Assembly: GCF_003261575.2 (NCBI RefSeq) | Contig: NZ_CP036175.1 | Coordinates: 1,860,001-1,924,000, forward strand | DNA from: Klebsiella huaxiensis | GTDB taxonomy: Bacteria > Pseudomonadota > Gammaproteobacteria > Enterobacterales > Enterobacteriaceae | Direction of reading: 5' to 3' | DNA length: 64,000 nt | Part shown: piece after piece, positions 1 through 8,067 of the stretch | Numbering within the stretch: position 1 is the first letter of the stretch | How the letters are laid out: every line of letters starts with the position of its first letter | Translations under genes and position numbers: made by a program | Notes under the pieces: generated by a model | Told to the model about the DNA's origin: nothing | Databases searched by the model: none | The model's input: only the letters and a program-made list of their open reading frames with translations

Positions 1-347
1 TTGGTCCAGCCGCATGGATTGCTCAGAAGCTGGGCGTGAAAAACGTTATTGATTCAGCCGAAGAGTGGCCAACGGTAGGTTGGGAGACCATTGCCAAAGC
101 CAATCCTTCGGTCATTGTACTCGGTGAGATGAGCCGTCGCCGCTTCCCGGCCGATGACTGGCAGGTCAAGATGGATTACCTCAAGTCCGACCCAGTCGCC
201 AAACTACTTCCTGCGGTGAAGGAAAATCATCTGCCTGTCATTGACGTACAAACAATGAACGCCGGCATCAGAACTATTGATGGGCTAGAAAAACTGGCTG
301 ATGCCCTGGTTGAATATGGCTTAGCGCATCCGCAGGCCTCTCATTAA
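1..347 (+). CDS. Periplasmic substrate-binding protein of a metal/metallophore-type ABC transporter (C-terminal part, partial)
   Basis: The frame is open from the left edge (first full codon at 3) to TAA at 345-347, so only about 114 C-terminal residues are visible. The segments GPAAWIAQKLGVKNV, ANPSVIVLG and NAGIRTIDGLEKLADAL fit the C-lobe of FecB/BtuF/FhuD-like cluster A binding proteins, which deliver iron-siderophores, heme or cobalamin to a FecCD-type permease. Such a permease and its ATPase follow directly, which supports the call. The ligand cannot be read from this fragment. Because the same gene run continues into a copper protein and heme-protein genes, a metal or metal chelate is a reasonable inference but not shown. 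Confidence 0.75.
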   Translation, partial: GPAAWIAQKLGVKNVIDSAEEWPTVGWETIAKANPSVIVLGEMSRRRFPADDWQVKMDYLKSDPVAKLLPAVKENHLPVIDVQTMNAGIRTIDGLEKLADALVEYGLAHPQASH

Positions 348-415
348 TCTACGTTTTGCGCTATGCCCTGGCCCGGCATAGCGCATCTCCGTTACTCAGG
401 AACGCAGATATAATC

Positions 416-1483
416 ATGAGTGATTCTCGCAGGATGCGTCGTGCTGTTGGTCAGCTTGCGGTAAGAGTTGGTGGACATGCCATTTGGGTTAGTGTGCTGA
501 TGTGCTGCGTACTGCTGGCGGGGATCTCCATTGGCGAAACGCTTATCCCCTGGCAGCATGTACTCAGTACGCTGGCAAATCGTCTGCTTGATACTGACTA
601 TCCAGTCGATGCGCTGGATGCCGGGATCATCTGGAACTATCGCCTGACGCGAGCCCTGGTTTCTGCCTGCTGCGGCGCGTGCCTCGCGGTGTCCGGGGTA
701 GTGCTACAGTCGATACTGCGTAATGCGCTTGCTGAGCCCTATCTGCTGGGCATTTCCGCCGGGGCTTCTACCGGTGCAGTACTGGTTGCGCTCACCGGTC
801 TGGGGGCCGGGATCATCAGCATGTCATTTGGTGCTTTCATTGGTGCGCTGGCGGCATTTCTGTTCGTCGCTTTGCTGGCGATAGCTGCAGGCGGCAGGCA
901 AGGTGGTGGCATTACAACCCAAATCATTCTTGCCGGGATCGCCAGTTCGCAGCTATTCAACGCCATTACTTCACTGGTCATCACCCGCTCAGCAAACGCC
1001 GAGCAGGCGCGCGGTATTATGTTCTGGCTGTTGGGTAATCTGAGCGGCGTGCGCTGGCCCGATGTTGTCTTAGCCATTCCTACTGCCCTGGTCGGTGTCG
1101 CACTGTGCTTCTGTTATGCCCGCCATCTAGATGCTTTTTCCTTTGGCGCTGAGTCTGCGGCATCGCTGGGAATTCCTGTCAAACGCACTCGTGCGGTACT
1201 TATCGCCGCTGTCACCGGTATGACGGCGATTATGGTCTCCATCGTCGGAGCCATTGGCTTTGTTGGTCTGGTTATCCCCCACGCTGCCCGTATGTTGGTT
1301 GGTAACCAACACCATCGCCTGTTGCCAGTTAGCGCACTGATTGGGGCGATTTTTCTCATCATTGCCGATGTTATCTCCCGCACATTACTACCCGGACAAG
1401 TATTACCTATAGGTGTGATCACGGCTCTGGTCGGCGCGCCCGCGTTTTCAATCATCCTGATCAGAGGAAATAAGGCCAAATGA
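416..1483 (+). CDS. FecCD-family ABC transporter permease
   Basis: This is an inner-membrane permease of the FecCD/BtuC family. The 355 residues from the ATG at 416 fit the usual 330-350 residues. Family hallmarks include YRLTRALVSACCGACLAVSGVVLQ, here split across residues near 80-105, NALAEPYLLGISAGAS just after, and GFVGLVIPHAARMLVG near residue 280, the loop that contacts the ATPase. Many hydrophobic segments span the length. A TTG at 356 would add 20 residues, but the ATG at 416 has AGGAA about 12 bases upstream and gives a normal N-terminus. The stop overlaps the next start as ATGA, indicating translational coupling to the ATPase. Substrate unknown. Confidence 0.85.
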   Translation: MSDSRRMRRAVGQLAVRVGGHAIWVSVLMCCVLLAGISIGETLIPWQHVLSTLANRLLDTDYPVDALDAGIIWNYRLTRALVSACCGACLAVSGVVLQSILRNALAEPYLLGISAGASTGAVLVALTGLGAGIISMSFGAFIGALAAFLFVALLAIAAGGRQGGGITTQIILAGIASSQLFNAITSLVITRSANAEQARGIMFWLLGNLSGVRWPDVVLAIPTALVGVALCFCYARHLDAFSFGAESAASLGIPVKRTRAVLIAAVTGMTAIMVSIVGAIGFVGLVIPHAARMLVGNQHHRLLPVSALIGAIFLIIADVISRTLLPGQVLPIGVITALVGAPAFSIILIRGNKAK

Positions 1484-2295
1484 CCGTCAATTCTGTACTG
1501 CCTCCTTTAGCCTCGGCTGAAGTCGTTATCGAGGCGTGTAACCTGCGCTGGAAGGTAAAAGGCAAAGCGATCGTTGATGATGTCTCGCTCAGGGTGGCTC
1601 CCGGCGAGTTTGTCGGGATTATTGGCCCTAACGGATCGGGTAAAACATCACTCATTTCGTTGTTAGCAGGTTTGTTGAAACCCACGTCTGGACGCATCAC
1701 GCTACAGCAAAAAGCACTCCACCATTACTCACGTCGCCACCTTGCACAGCAGGTGGCGCTGGTCGAACAACAGGCTGAGACAGGTGAACGTATTACCGCT
1801 TTGCAGGCCGTTTCGCTGGGACGGACCCCCTGGCTTAGCCTGCTGTCACCTTGGTCAGCGAATGATGATGACATCGTGCAGACCATGCTGGAGAAAGTTG
1901 ATCTTCATGCATTACAGCATCGCTGTTGGCATACCTTCTCCGGTGGAGAAAAGCAGCGCCTGCATATCGCCCGAGCGCTGGCACAGCAGCCGCAGTTGTT
2001 GCTAATGGATGAACCTACCAACCACCTCGACATTCAACATCAGATTGGCCTGCTTAGCCTGGTTAAACGTGAAAAGCTCACGGTGATTGCCGCCCTGCAC
2101 GACCTCAATCATGCCGCGATGTTTTGCGATCGCATCATCGTGATGAAGTCTGGACGCATGGTGATGCAGGGCGCACCGGGCACCATTTTTACCCGGGAAC
2201 ACCTCAGCACCTGGTTTGGTATTGACGCCATTGTTGAACGCGAACCTGGCGGTACAAGCTGCTTTATTCGTTATCAGAGACCTGATGAATTCTAA
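1480..2295 (+). CDS. ABC transporter ATPase, FecE/BtuD type
   Basis: This 271-residue cytoplasmic ATPase powers the importer formed with the two preceding genes. The Walker A GPNGSGKT lies at residues 49-56, the signature is FSGGEKQR, the Walker B with D-loop is LLLMDEPTNHLD, and the switch His is in ALHDLNH. Its start overlaps the permease stop by four bases (ATGA). Only ten bases separate its stop from the pseudoazurin start, so transporter and electron carrier are almost certainly on one transcript. It belongs to the iron-chelate/cobalamin/heme subfamily by overall pattern; the cargo is unassigned. Confidence 0.88.
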   Translation: MTVNSVLPPLASAEVVIEACNLRWKVKGKAIVDDVSLRVAPGEFVGIIGPNGSGKTSLISLLAGLLKPTSGRITLQQKALHHYSRRHLAQQVALVEQQAETGERITALQAVSLGRTPWLSLLSPWSANDDDIVQTMLEKVDLHALQHRCWHTFSGGEKQRLHIARALAQQPQLLLMDEPTNHLDIQHQIGLLSLVKREKLTVIAALHDLNHAAMFCDRIIVMKSGRMVMQGAPGTIFTREHLSTWFGIDAIVEREPGGTSCFIRYQRPDEF

Positions 2296-2305
2296 GGAAG
2301 AATCG

Positions 2306-2746
2306 ATGAAATACCTCAAACAGAGTCTGAAAGTTTTATGTTTACTGGCCTTCACTTCTTCAGTCTTCGCACAAACTCATGAAGTGTTAATGAAAAATCG
2401 CGGGACGGCAGGGCCAATGATCTATGAGCCGGATTATCTGGAGATCCAACCTGGTGATACGGTGAAGTTTATCCGTAAGCATAAAAGCCATAACGCGGCC
2501 TCCATCCCGGAACTGTCTCCGGCGGATTATCCGGGGTTTATGGGCAAAATCGATGAAGAGATCGAAGTGAAATATGACAATGCCGGATTTTACGGCGTCA
2601 AATGCACGCCACACTACGCGCAGGGCATGGTGATGTTGATTAAGGTTGGTGATGTCACTCTGCCGGACAGCTATCGCGCGTTTAAAGCACCGGGAATTGC
2701 CGATAAACGCTTCCAGGATATTTACTCACGTATCGACAAGCAGTAG
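2306..2746 (+). CDS. Pseudoazurin (periplasmic type I copper protein)
   Basis: The 146-residue precursor has a Sec signal peptide (hydrophobic stretch about residues 7-20, cleavage near FAQ) and a mature part starting about residue 23. The type I copper ligands are His62, Cys100, His103 and Met108, which become 40, 78, 81 and 86 in mature numbering, the canonical pseudoazurin set. The segment KCTPHYAQGM carries three of them. Pseudoazurins shuttle single electrons in the periplasm, classically to copper nitrite reductase or nitrous oxide reductase. The ATG at 2306 follows a strong AAGGAAG; longer upstream in-frame starts would bury the signal peptide. The bc1 complex genes follow 27 bases later, so it is the likely acceptor from cytochrome c1. 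Such proteins are unusual in Enterobacteriaceae. Confidence 0.92.
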   Translation: MKYLKQSLKVLCLLAFTSSVFAQTHEVLMKNRGTAGPMIYEPDYLEIQPGDTVKFIRKHKSHNAASIPELSPADYPGFMGKIDEEIEVKYDNAGFYGVKCTPHYAQGMVMLIKVGDVTLPDSYRAFKAPGIADKRFQDIYSRIDKQ

Positions 2747-2773
2747 CTCGCGACACTCAGGGAGAATTGCGCT

Positions 2774-3325
2774 GTGGCGGATAACAAACATACCGGTGAT
2801 GAAATTCAGGAGCAGCGCCGCGACTGCTTGTGCAGGCTGACAAAATTCGTTGGCGCTGCAGGCGTTGCCGCTGCCGTCTGGCCGCTGGTATCCGCTCTGG
2901 GACCGGATGAAAAGATGGCCGGAGAAAATGAACCGATCGATGTCTCTCTTGCTGGTGTGGCTGTCGGTCAAACCGTTAGGCGTGTCTGGCAAGGCAAGCT
3001 CATTCTTATTCACCATCGGACTGCAGATGAGATAGCTGCCGCCCGGGATGTCGAAAGCCATAAACTCATTGACCCACAGGCAGACAACGAAAGGGTTAAT
3101 GCCGATTATCCCCAATGGCTGGTTGTTCAGGGATATTGCCCTCATGCCGGGTGCGTGCCAAACGCCAGAACTGGCGGGCAGGGCTGGGTTTGTCCGTGCC
3201 ACGGGTCTGAATTCGATGCCTCCGGACGCGTTACCCGCGGACCGGCGACCGCGAATCTGGCCGTGCCCGACTTTACTTTTCATCCCGATGGTCTGACCAT
3301 GCGCATCGGCGCTAAGGAAGTCTGA
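2774..3325 (+). CDS. petA: Cytochrome bc1 complex Rieske iron-sulfur subunit
   Basis: This 183-residue subunit would pass electrons from quinol to cytochrome c1. An N-terminal region with one membrane anchor (about residues 22-43) is followed by the Rieske fold. Box 1 is CPHAGC (Cys122, His124, Cys127) and box 2 is CPCHGSEFD (Cys140, Cys142, His143). That supplies the two Cys and two His ligands of the 2Fe-2S cluster and the stabilising disulfide pair. The start is GTG at 2774, preceded by GGGAGA. It lies one base before cytochrome b. A full set of three core subunits makes a functional bc1 complex likely. E. coli has none. Confidence 0.93.
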   Translation: MADNKHTGDEIQEQRRDCLCRLTKFVGAAGVAAAVWPLVSALGPDEKMAGENEPIDVSLAGVAVGQTVRRVWQGKLILIHHRTADEIAAARDVESHKLIDPQADNERVNADYPQWLVVQGYCPHAGCVPNARTGGQGWVCPCHGSEFDASGRVTRGPATANLAVPDFTFHPDGLTMRIGAKEV

Positions 3326-3326
3326 G

Positions 3327-4487
3327 ATGACGACTGCGCGCGCTTATTCGCTCCGTTGGCGTATCCCTTTTCCCCGATCGGTTGCCGGACTCTGGGTATT
3401 TGCTATCGGCGCTATTCTGTTGGTCATGCTCGGCGTGCAAATCATTACCGGTATCGTACTGGCGATGTTTTACGTGCCGACGGCTGAGCTGGCATTTGAT
3501 TCCATCATGCATATTATGCGCGCGGTAAGCCACGGAGAACTGCTGCGTAATCTGCACGCCACTGGCGCATCGCTTTTTTTCTTCGCCTGCTATCTACATA
3601 TTTTTCGCGGCATGTACTACAACGTATATCGCAAGCCGTGGGTTGCAATGTGGATGATTAGCGTAACGCTATACGTCTTGCTGATGATTACCGCACTTCT
3701 TGGCTATAGCCTCATCTGGGGGCAAAAAAGCTACTGGGCGGCAACCGTCATTACCCGTTTTGCACAGGCCATCCCGCTGGTGGGCGATACGTTGTATGCG
3801 TTTCTGGTCGGCGGCTATACGCCTGGTACCCCGATGCTTGGCCGTTTTTTTGTTCTGCACTTTATGCTTCCCTTCGCAATTGTTGTCGTGACGATTTTCC
3901 ACGTTCGTAGTGTCCAGTCTGCTTTTGCGCAGGCGATGAAGAAGACCTTTAGTGAGAAAGAGTCCAGAAAGCTTTTGTTTGATTATAAAATCACCGATCT
4001 TGATGCCATCAAAATCACCCTGTTTTTGATGCTCTTCGCCTGGTTTTTATTCTTCGTGCCGCACTACATGAGCAGCGCAGATAACTTTATCCCAGCTGAT
4101 CCAACGGTTACGCCAGCGATTGTGGCTCCTGAATGGTACTTTCTTCCTTTTTTCTCGATGCTTCGATGTTTTCCGAATGAATTCGCCGGGTTAGTCGCGA
4201 TGTGCGGCTCGGTATTGATTTTCTATTTCTTGCCCTGGCTAGATTCCTCTCGGGCCCGTTTTCGCCATTACAGCAAGCTGGTTAAGTGCGGATTTTGGCT
4301 GTGGGTTATCAATGCCTGCTTTTTAGGTTGGCTGGGAACAAAAGCGCTGGTGGGACCTGACCTTATTGACGGTTTCCGCAATCAAGAGGGCTGGATCCGC
4401 GCGGCGTCGCAGCTTTCAACGCTGATCTGGTTTGCCTGGTTTTTAATCGTGCTGCCCTGCCGCCGTTTTCTGGAAAAACAGGACTGA
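3327..4487 (+). CDS. petB: Cytochrome bc1 complex cytochrome b subunit
   Basis: This 386-residue multi-span membrane protein carries two b hemes and both quinone sites. The heme ligands are visible as His77/His91 and His178/His192, each pair 14 residues apart. The Qo-site motif PEWY is at residues 268-271. Length and the single-polypeptide layout match proteobacterial bc1 cytochrome b rather than the split b6f form. Its stop shares one base with the cytochrome c1 start. By eye the gene is poorer in G+C than the ccm genes downstream, with runs of T in hydrophobic codons, which is compatible with a different origin. This was not computed. Confidence 0.93.
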   Translation: MTTARAYSLRWRIPFPRSVAGLWVFAIGAILLVMLGVQIITGIVLAMFYVPTAELAFDSIMHIMRAVSHGELLRNLHATGASLFFFACYLHIFRGMYYNVYRKPWVAMWMISVTLYVLLMITALLGYSLIWGQKSYWAATVITRFAQAIPLVGDTLYAFLVGGYTPGTPMLGRFFVLHFMLPFAIVVVTIFHVRSVQSAFAQAMKKTFSEKESRKLLFDYKITDLDAIKITLFLMLFAWFLFFVPHYMSSADNFIPADPTVTPAIVAPEWYFLPFFSMLRCFPNEFAGLVAMCGSVLIFYFLPWLDSSRARFRHYSKLVKCGFWLWVINACFLGWLGTKALVGPDLIDGFRNQEGWIRAASQLSTLIWFAWFLIVLPCRRFLEKQD

Positions 4488-5311
4488 TGATGACGCGATT
4501 ATTGAAATTCAGCGTTCTGTGTCTGTCACTTTTAGGGCTGGGTTTTGCTTGGGCGAAAGAACCCACGCCTGTGCGGCAGGACTGGAGCTTTAGCGGCATC
4601 ACGGGCCAGTATGATAAAGATCAGCTTCGGCGCGGCATGCAGGTTTATGAAGAGAAGTGTCGCGCCTGTCACGGTATGAAGTACCTCACTTTTCGCACCC
4701 TGACCAGACCCGGCGGCCCGGAACTCACGCTCGAAGAAGCAAAAAGTATCGCCAGCGGCTATCAGTTCCCTGATATACAGGATGACGGCCAGGTTGGCGA
4801 GCGGGACGGTACGCTAAATGACAGTTTTATATCGCCATATCTTAACGTTCAGGAAGCGCGATACCTTAACAATGGTACTGAACCCGTTGACCTGAGCTAT
4901 ATCGTCCGCGCCCGATCATACGATCGCGGATTCCCACAATTCCTGTTTGATGCCTTTTTACCCTACACGGATCAAGGGGCGGATTATGTCTTCGCACTAT
5001 TAACCGGTTACCGGCCCGACGATCCTGAAATGAAGGCTAATCGCTACTTTCCTGGTGGCGTGATTAATATGCCAAAGCCGCTTACGGATGGCGAAATTCA
5101 TTGGCAAACGGCGTCGCAGATAGCCGAAACAGAAGAGCAGTATGCTCGGGATGTCACCGCTTTTCTGGCATGGGCTGCGGATCCGGATCTCAGGGCGCGA
5201 AAACAGCAGGGAATTTACGTCATGGGTTACCTCACCATGATGCTGGGATTGCTATGGGTTTTACGACGAATGAAGAGACGTTCGCCGAAATCAGCGAGAG
5301 AGAGTGGGTAA
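4487..5311 (+). CDS. petC: Cytochrome bc1 complex cytochrome c1 subunit
   Basis: This 274-residue protein starts with a signal peptide (about residues 1-23). One covalent heme site CRACH lies at residues 58-62, and the probable axial Met195 is in GGVINMPKPL. It ends with a single membrane anchor (IYVMGYLTMMLGLLWVL) and a basic tail. This is the standard cytochrome c1 plan. It accepts electrons from the Rieske protein and donates to a periplasmic carrier, here most simply pseudoazurin. The start ATG at 4487 overlaps the petB stop by one base. The stop is one base before the ccmA ATG, which ties c1 synthesis to the heme-attachment machinery it needs. Confidence 0.92.
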   Translation: MMTRLLKFSVLCLSLLGLGFAWAKEPTPVRQDWSFSGITGQYDKDQLRRGMQVYEEKCRACHGMKYLTFRTLTRPGGPELTLEEAKSIASGYQFPDIQDDGQVGERDGTLNDSFISPYLNVQEARYLNNGTEPVDLSYIVRARSYDRGFPQFLFDAFLPYTDQGADYVFALLTGYRPDDPEMKANRYFPGGVINMPKPLTDGEIHWQTASQIAETEEQYARDVTAFLAWAADPDLRARKQQGIYVMGYLTMMLGLLWVLRRMKRRSPKSARESG

Positions 5312-5312
5312 T

Positions 5313-5930
5313 ATGCTTGAAGCCAGACAGCTCCGCTGCGAGCGAGATGAACGAATCTTGTTTAGCGATTTATCATTCCAGGTGAAAGCGGGGGAGTGGA
5401 TACAAATTACCGGGGGCAACGGCGTAGGGAAAACGACTTTGCTACGGTTGCTCAGTGGACTGGCTCGCCCTGACGTCGGGGGAGTGTACTGGCAGGCGCA
5501 GCCGCTGCATCGTGTGCGCGACAGCTATCAACAAAACCTGCTGTGGATTGGCCATCAGCCAGGGATTAAAACCCGGCTTTCGGCGCTAGAGAACCTGCGT
5601 TTTTTCCATCATGACGGTAACGCAGCTCAATGTATGAATGCGCTGGCTCAGGCGGGTCTTGGTGGATACGAAGATATTCCCGTTAATCAACTCTCCGCCG
5701 GGCAGCAGCGCCGGGTTGCCCTGGCGCGACTCTGGCTGACGCGCGCTACGCTCTGGATCCTCGACGAACCTTTTACCGCCATTGATGTGAACGGCGTGGA
5801 GCGCCTGACGCAACGGATGGCGCAGCACACCGAGCAGGGCGGCATTGTCATTCTCACCACCCATCAGCCCATAAACGTGGCGACCGATAAGATTCGCCGC
5901 ATTGCGCTGAGCGGCGAGGAGGCTGGGTGA
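5313..5930 (+). CDS. ccmA: Cytochrome c biogenesis ATP-binding protein CcmA
   Basis: This ATPase of the CcmAB(CD) ABC complex releases holo-CcmE from CcmC. The 205 residues align over the whole length with E. coli CcmA as I recall it: LEARQL/CERDER at the start, Walker A GGNGVGKT, signature LSAGQQRR, and Walker B with D-loop LWILDEPFTAID. The ATG at 5313 is one base after petC. A GTG at 5304 would add three residues and resemble the E. coli MG-MLEA start, so the exact start is uncertain. In E. coli this gene follows napC; here it follows petC directly. Confidence 0.95.
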   Translation: MLEARQLRCERDERILFSDLSFQVKAGEWIQITGGNGVGKTTLLRLLSGLARPDVGGVYWQAQPLHRVRDSYQQNLLWIGHQPGIKTRLSALENLRFFHHDGNAAQCMNALAQAGLGGYEDIPVNQLSAGQQRRVALARLWLTRATLWILDEPFTAIDVNGVERLTQRMAQHTEQGGIVILTTHQPINVATDKIRRIALSGEEAG

Positions 5931-6595
5931 TGATGTGGCGGATTTTTCGTCTTGAGCTAAGGGTGGCGTTTCGCCATCGTGCAGAAATCGCCAATCCGCT
6001 GTGGTTCTTCCTGATTGTTATTACGTTGTTTCCACTGAGTGTTGGCTCTGAGCCGCAGCTTTTGGCACGCATTGCCCCCGGGATTATCTGGGTCGCTGCG
6101 CTGCTTTCCTCGCTGCTGGCGCTGGAGCGCCTGTTTCGCGACGACTTACAGGACGGGAGCCTCGAACAACTGATGCTGCTGCCGCTGCCGTTATCAGCGG
6201 TGGTACTGGCGAAGGTAATGGCCCACTGGGTGGTGACCGGCCTGCCGCTGCTTATCCTCTCACCACTGGTGGCGCTGCTGTTAGGAATGGACGTTTACGG
6301 CTGGCAAATCATGGCACTGACCCTGCTGCTGGGAACGCCGACGCTGAGCTTTCTCGGCGCGCCGGGCGTTGGGTTGACCATCGGGCTAAAGCGCGGAGGC
6401 GTGCTACTGAGCGTGCTGGTGCTGCCGCTGACCATTCCGTTACTGATTTTTGCGACCGCCGCGATGGAGGCGGCTGCTATGCATCTGCCTGTTAAGGATT
6501 ACATGGCGATTCTGGGCGCGTTGCTGGCGGGCAGCGCAACGTTGAGCCCCTTTGCGACGGCGGCTGCGCTACGTATCAGCTTGCAGGCCGGATAA
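5930..6595 (+). CDS. ccmB: Heme exporter membrane protein CcmB
   Basis: This is the membrane subunit of the CcmABCD complex, about 221 residues with six hydrophobic spans. It matches E. coli CcmB nearly throughout, including IFRLELRVAFRH, RDDLQDGSLEQLMLLPLP and GTPTLSFLGAPGVGLT. The ATGATG start at 5930 shares one base with the ccmA stop; a GTG at 5927 is possible but unnecessary. The last residues (LQAG) and the stop are supplied by a REP repeat that begins at 6587, so the C-terminus differs slightly from that of E. coli. Confidence 0.95.
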   Translation: MMWRIFRLELRVAFRHRAEIANPLWFFLIVITLFPLSVGSEPQLLARIAPGIIWVAALLSSLLALERLFRDDLQDGSLEQLMLLPLPLSAVVLAKVMAHWVVTGLPLLILSPLVALLLGMDVYGWQIMALTLLLGTPTLSFLGAPGVGLTIGLKRGGVLLSVLVLPLTIPLLIFATAAMEAAAMHLPVKDYMAILGALLAGSATLSPFATAAALRISLQAG

Positions 6596-6617
6596 GGCGT
6601 TTGCACCGCCATCCGGC
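6587..6617. repeat. REP element overlapping the ccmB stop codon
   Basis: GCCGGAT (6587-6593) and ATCCGGC (6611-6617) form the outer arms, and AAGGCG/CGCC the inner arms, of a typical E. coli-type REP palindrome. It overlaps the final codons of ccmB and occupies part of the 70-base gap before ccmC, the only sizeable gap inside the ccm run. As an RNA hairpin it could protect the upstream message or reduce read-through. Confidence 0.85.
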
Positions 6618-6665
6618 AAAGATTTTATCAACACATTCATTATTATCTGCTCTGGTGACTCAATT

Positions 6666-7403
6666 ATGTGGAAAACACTCTATCAGCTTGCGAATCCCTC
6701 GCAGCTTTATCTGCTCTGCGGCAGGCTGGTCCCGTGGCTGGGCATTGCCAGTGCGCTGTTGCTGACAGTGGGCTGGAGCTGGGGATTCGGCTTTGCGCCT
6801 GCGGATTACCAGCAGGGAGATAGCTACCGCATTATCTATCTGCACGTACCGGCTGCGATGTGGTCGATGGGGATTTATGCCCTGATGGCAATTGCGGCGT
6901 TTATAGGCCTGGTCTGGCAGATGAAAATGGCCAACCTGGCACTGGTGGCGATGGCACCGGTTGGCGCGGTATTTACCTTTATTGCGCTGGCGACCGGTTC
7001 TGCGTGGGGGAAACCGATGTGGGGTACCTGGTGGGTGTGGGACGCCAGGCTGACTTCTGAACTGGTGCTGCTGTTTCTTTACGTCGGCGTGATTGCCCTG
7101 TGGCACGGCTTTGACGATCGACGTCTGGCCGGGCGTGCGGTGGGCATTCTGGTACTGATAGGTGTGGTTAACCTGCCGATTATTCACTACTCGGTGGAGT
7201 GGTGGAACACTCTGCATCAGGGATCAACCAACATGCAGCAAAGCATTGCCCCGGCGATGCGTACGCCGCTGCGCCTGGCGATTATCGGCTACCTGCTGCT
7301 GTTTATTTCGCTGGCGCTTATGCGCATGTGCAACCTGATTTTGTTAATGGAAGAACGTCGCCCGTGGGTGAGTGAGCTGATTTTAAAAAGAGGCCGCCGA
7401 TGA
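6666..7403 (+). CDS. ccmC: Heme lyase/transfer protein CcmC
   Basis: This 245-residue inner-membrane protein of the heme handling family loads heme onto CcmE. It has six hydrophobic spans. The periplasmic tryptophan-rich WWD segment is seen as GKPMWGTWWVWDARLTSEL. Conserved histidines lie in YLHVPAAMWS and IHYSVEWWNTLHQGS. It is closely similar to E. coli CcmC in length and sequence. The ATG at 6666 sits after the REP element with only a weak ribosome site (GGTGA), which may lower translation relative to ccmAB. The stop overlaps ccmD by four bases. Confidence 0.96.
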   Translation: MWKTLYQLANPSQLYLLCGRLVPWLGIASALLLTVGWSWGFGFAPADYQQGDSYRIIYLHVPAAMWSMGIYALMAIAAFIGLVWQMKMANLALVAMAPVGAVFTFIALATGSAWGKPMWGTWWVWDARLTSELVLLFLYVGVIALWHGFDDRRLAGRAVGILVLIGVVNLPIIHYSVEWWNTLHQGSTNMQQSIAPAMRTPLRLAIIGYLLLFISLALMRMCNLILLMEERRPWVSELILKRGRR

Positions 7404-7603
7404 GCAATGCATTTGCAACCTGGGGTGATTTCTTCGCCATGGGCGGTTATGCCTTTTACATCTGGCTGGCGGTAGCGATGACGGTTATCCCGCTGGCGGT
7501 GCTGGTTCTACACACGGCGAGACAACATCGTTCGATTTTACGCAGCGTGGCGCAACAGCAAGCCCGCGAAGCCCGCATGCGAGCGGCGCGAGAGGCGGTA
7601 TGA
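7400..7603 (+). CDS. ccmD: Heme exporter protein CcmD
   Basis: This small 67-residue single-span protein begins FATWGDFFAMGGYAFYIW, has one transmembrane helix, and ends in a charged cytoplasmic tail rich in Arg and Ala. That matches E. coli CcmD (69 residues). It stabilises the CcmC-CcmE heme complex and assists release of holo-CcmE. Overlaps of four bases with both ccmC and ccmE indicate translational coupling. Confidence 0.94.
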   Translation: MSNAFATWGDFFAMGGYAFYIWLAVAMTVIPLAVLVLHTARQHRSILRSVAQQQAREARMRAAREAV

Positions 7604-8067
7604 ATATTCGGCTTAGCAACCGTCTGTGGGTGGCCCTCGCGGTACTGGCGGGGTTAACGTTGACCATCACGCTGGTGCTCTACGCGCTGCGCTCTAACAT
7701 CGACCTGTTTTATACGCCAGGTGAAATTCTTTATGGCAAGCGTGAAACACAGCAACGGCCGGTGGTGGGCCAGCGCCTGCGCGTTGGTGGAATGGTGACG
7801 CCCGGCAGCGTCAGACGCGACCCAAATTCACTGAAGGTTAATTTCAGCATCTACGACGCTGAAGGCTCGGTGGACGTCAGTTATGAAGGCATTCTGCCGG
7901 ATCTGTTCCGCGAAGGGCAGGGCGTGGTGGTGCAGGGGGAACTGGGCGAGGAAAATCATCTGCTGGCGAAAGAAGTACTCGCTAAGCATGATGAAAACTA
8001 CACCCCGCCGGAAGTGAAAAAAGCGATGCAGGAGCACCATCGTCGCCCGGAGAGCAAGTCATCATGA
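7600..8067 (+). CDS. ccmE: Periplasmic heme chaperone CcmE
   Basis: This 155-residue membrane-anchored heme chaperone has an N-terminal anchor (about residues 9-29) and an OB-fold periplasmic domain. The heme-binding His130 is present in LAKHDENYTPPEV, at the same residue number as in E. coli CcmE, followed by the Tyr134 region. It receives heme from CcmC and hands it to CcmFH. It overlaps ccmD and ccmF by four bases each. Confidence 0.96.
   Translation: MNIRLSNRLWVALAVLAGLTLTITLVLYALRSNIDLFYTPGEILYGKRETQQRPVVGQRLRVGGMVTPGSVRRDPNSLKVNFSIYDAEGSVDVSYEGILPDLFREGQGVVVQGELGEENHLLAKEVLAKHDENYTPPEVKKAMQEHHRRPESKSS

Noticed and set aside
2216..2305. N-terminal extension of pseudoazurin
   Set aside because: The added 30 residues overlap the ATPase gene and would place the signal peptide internally; the ATG at 2306 has a strong ribosome site.
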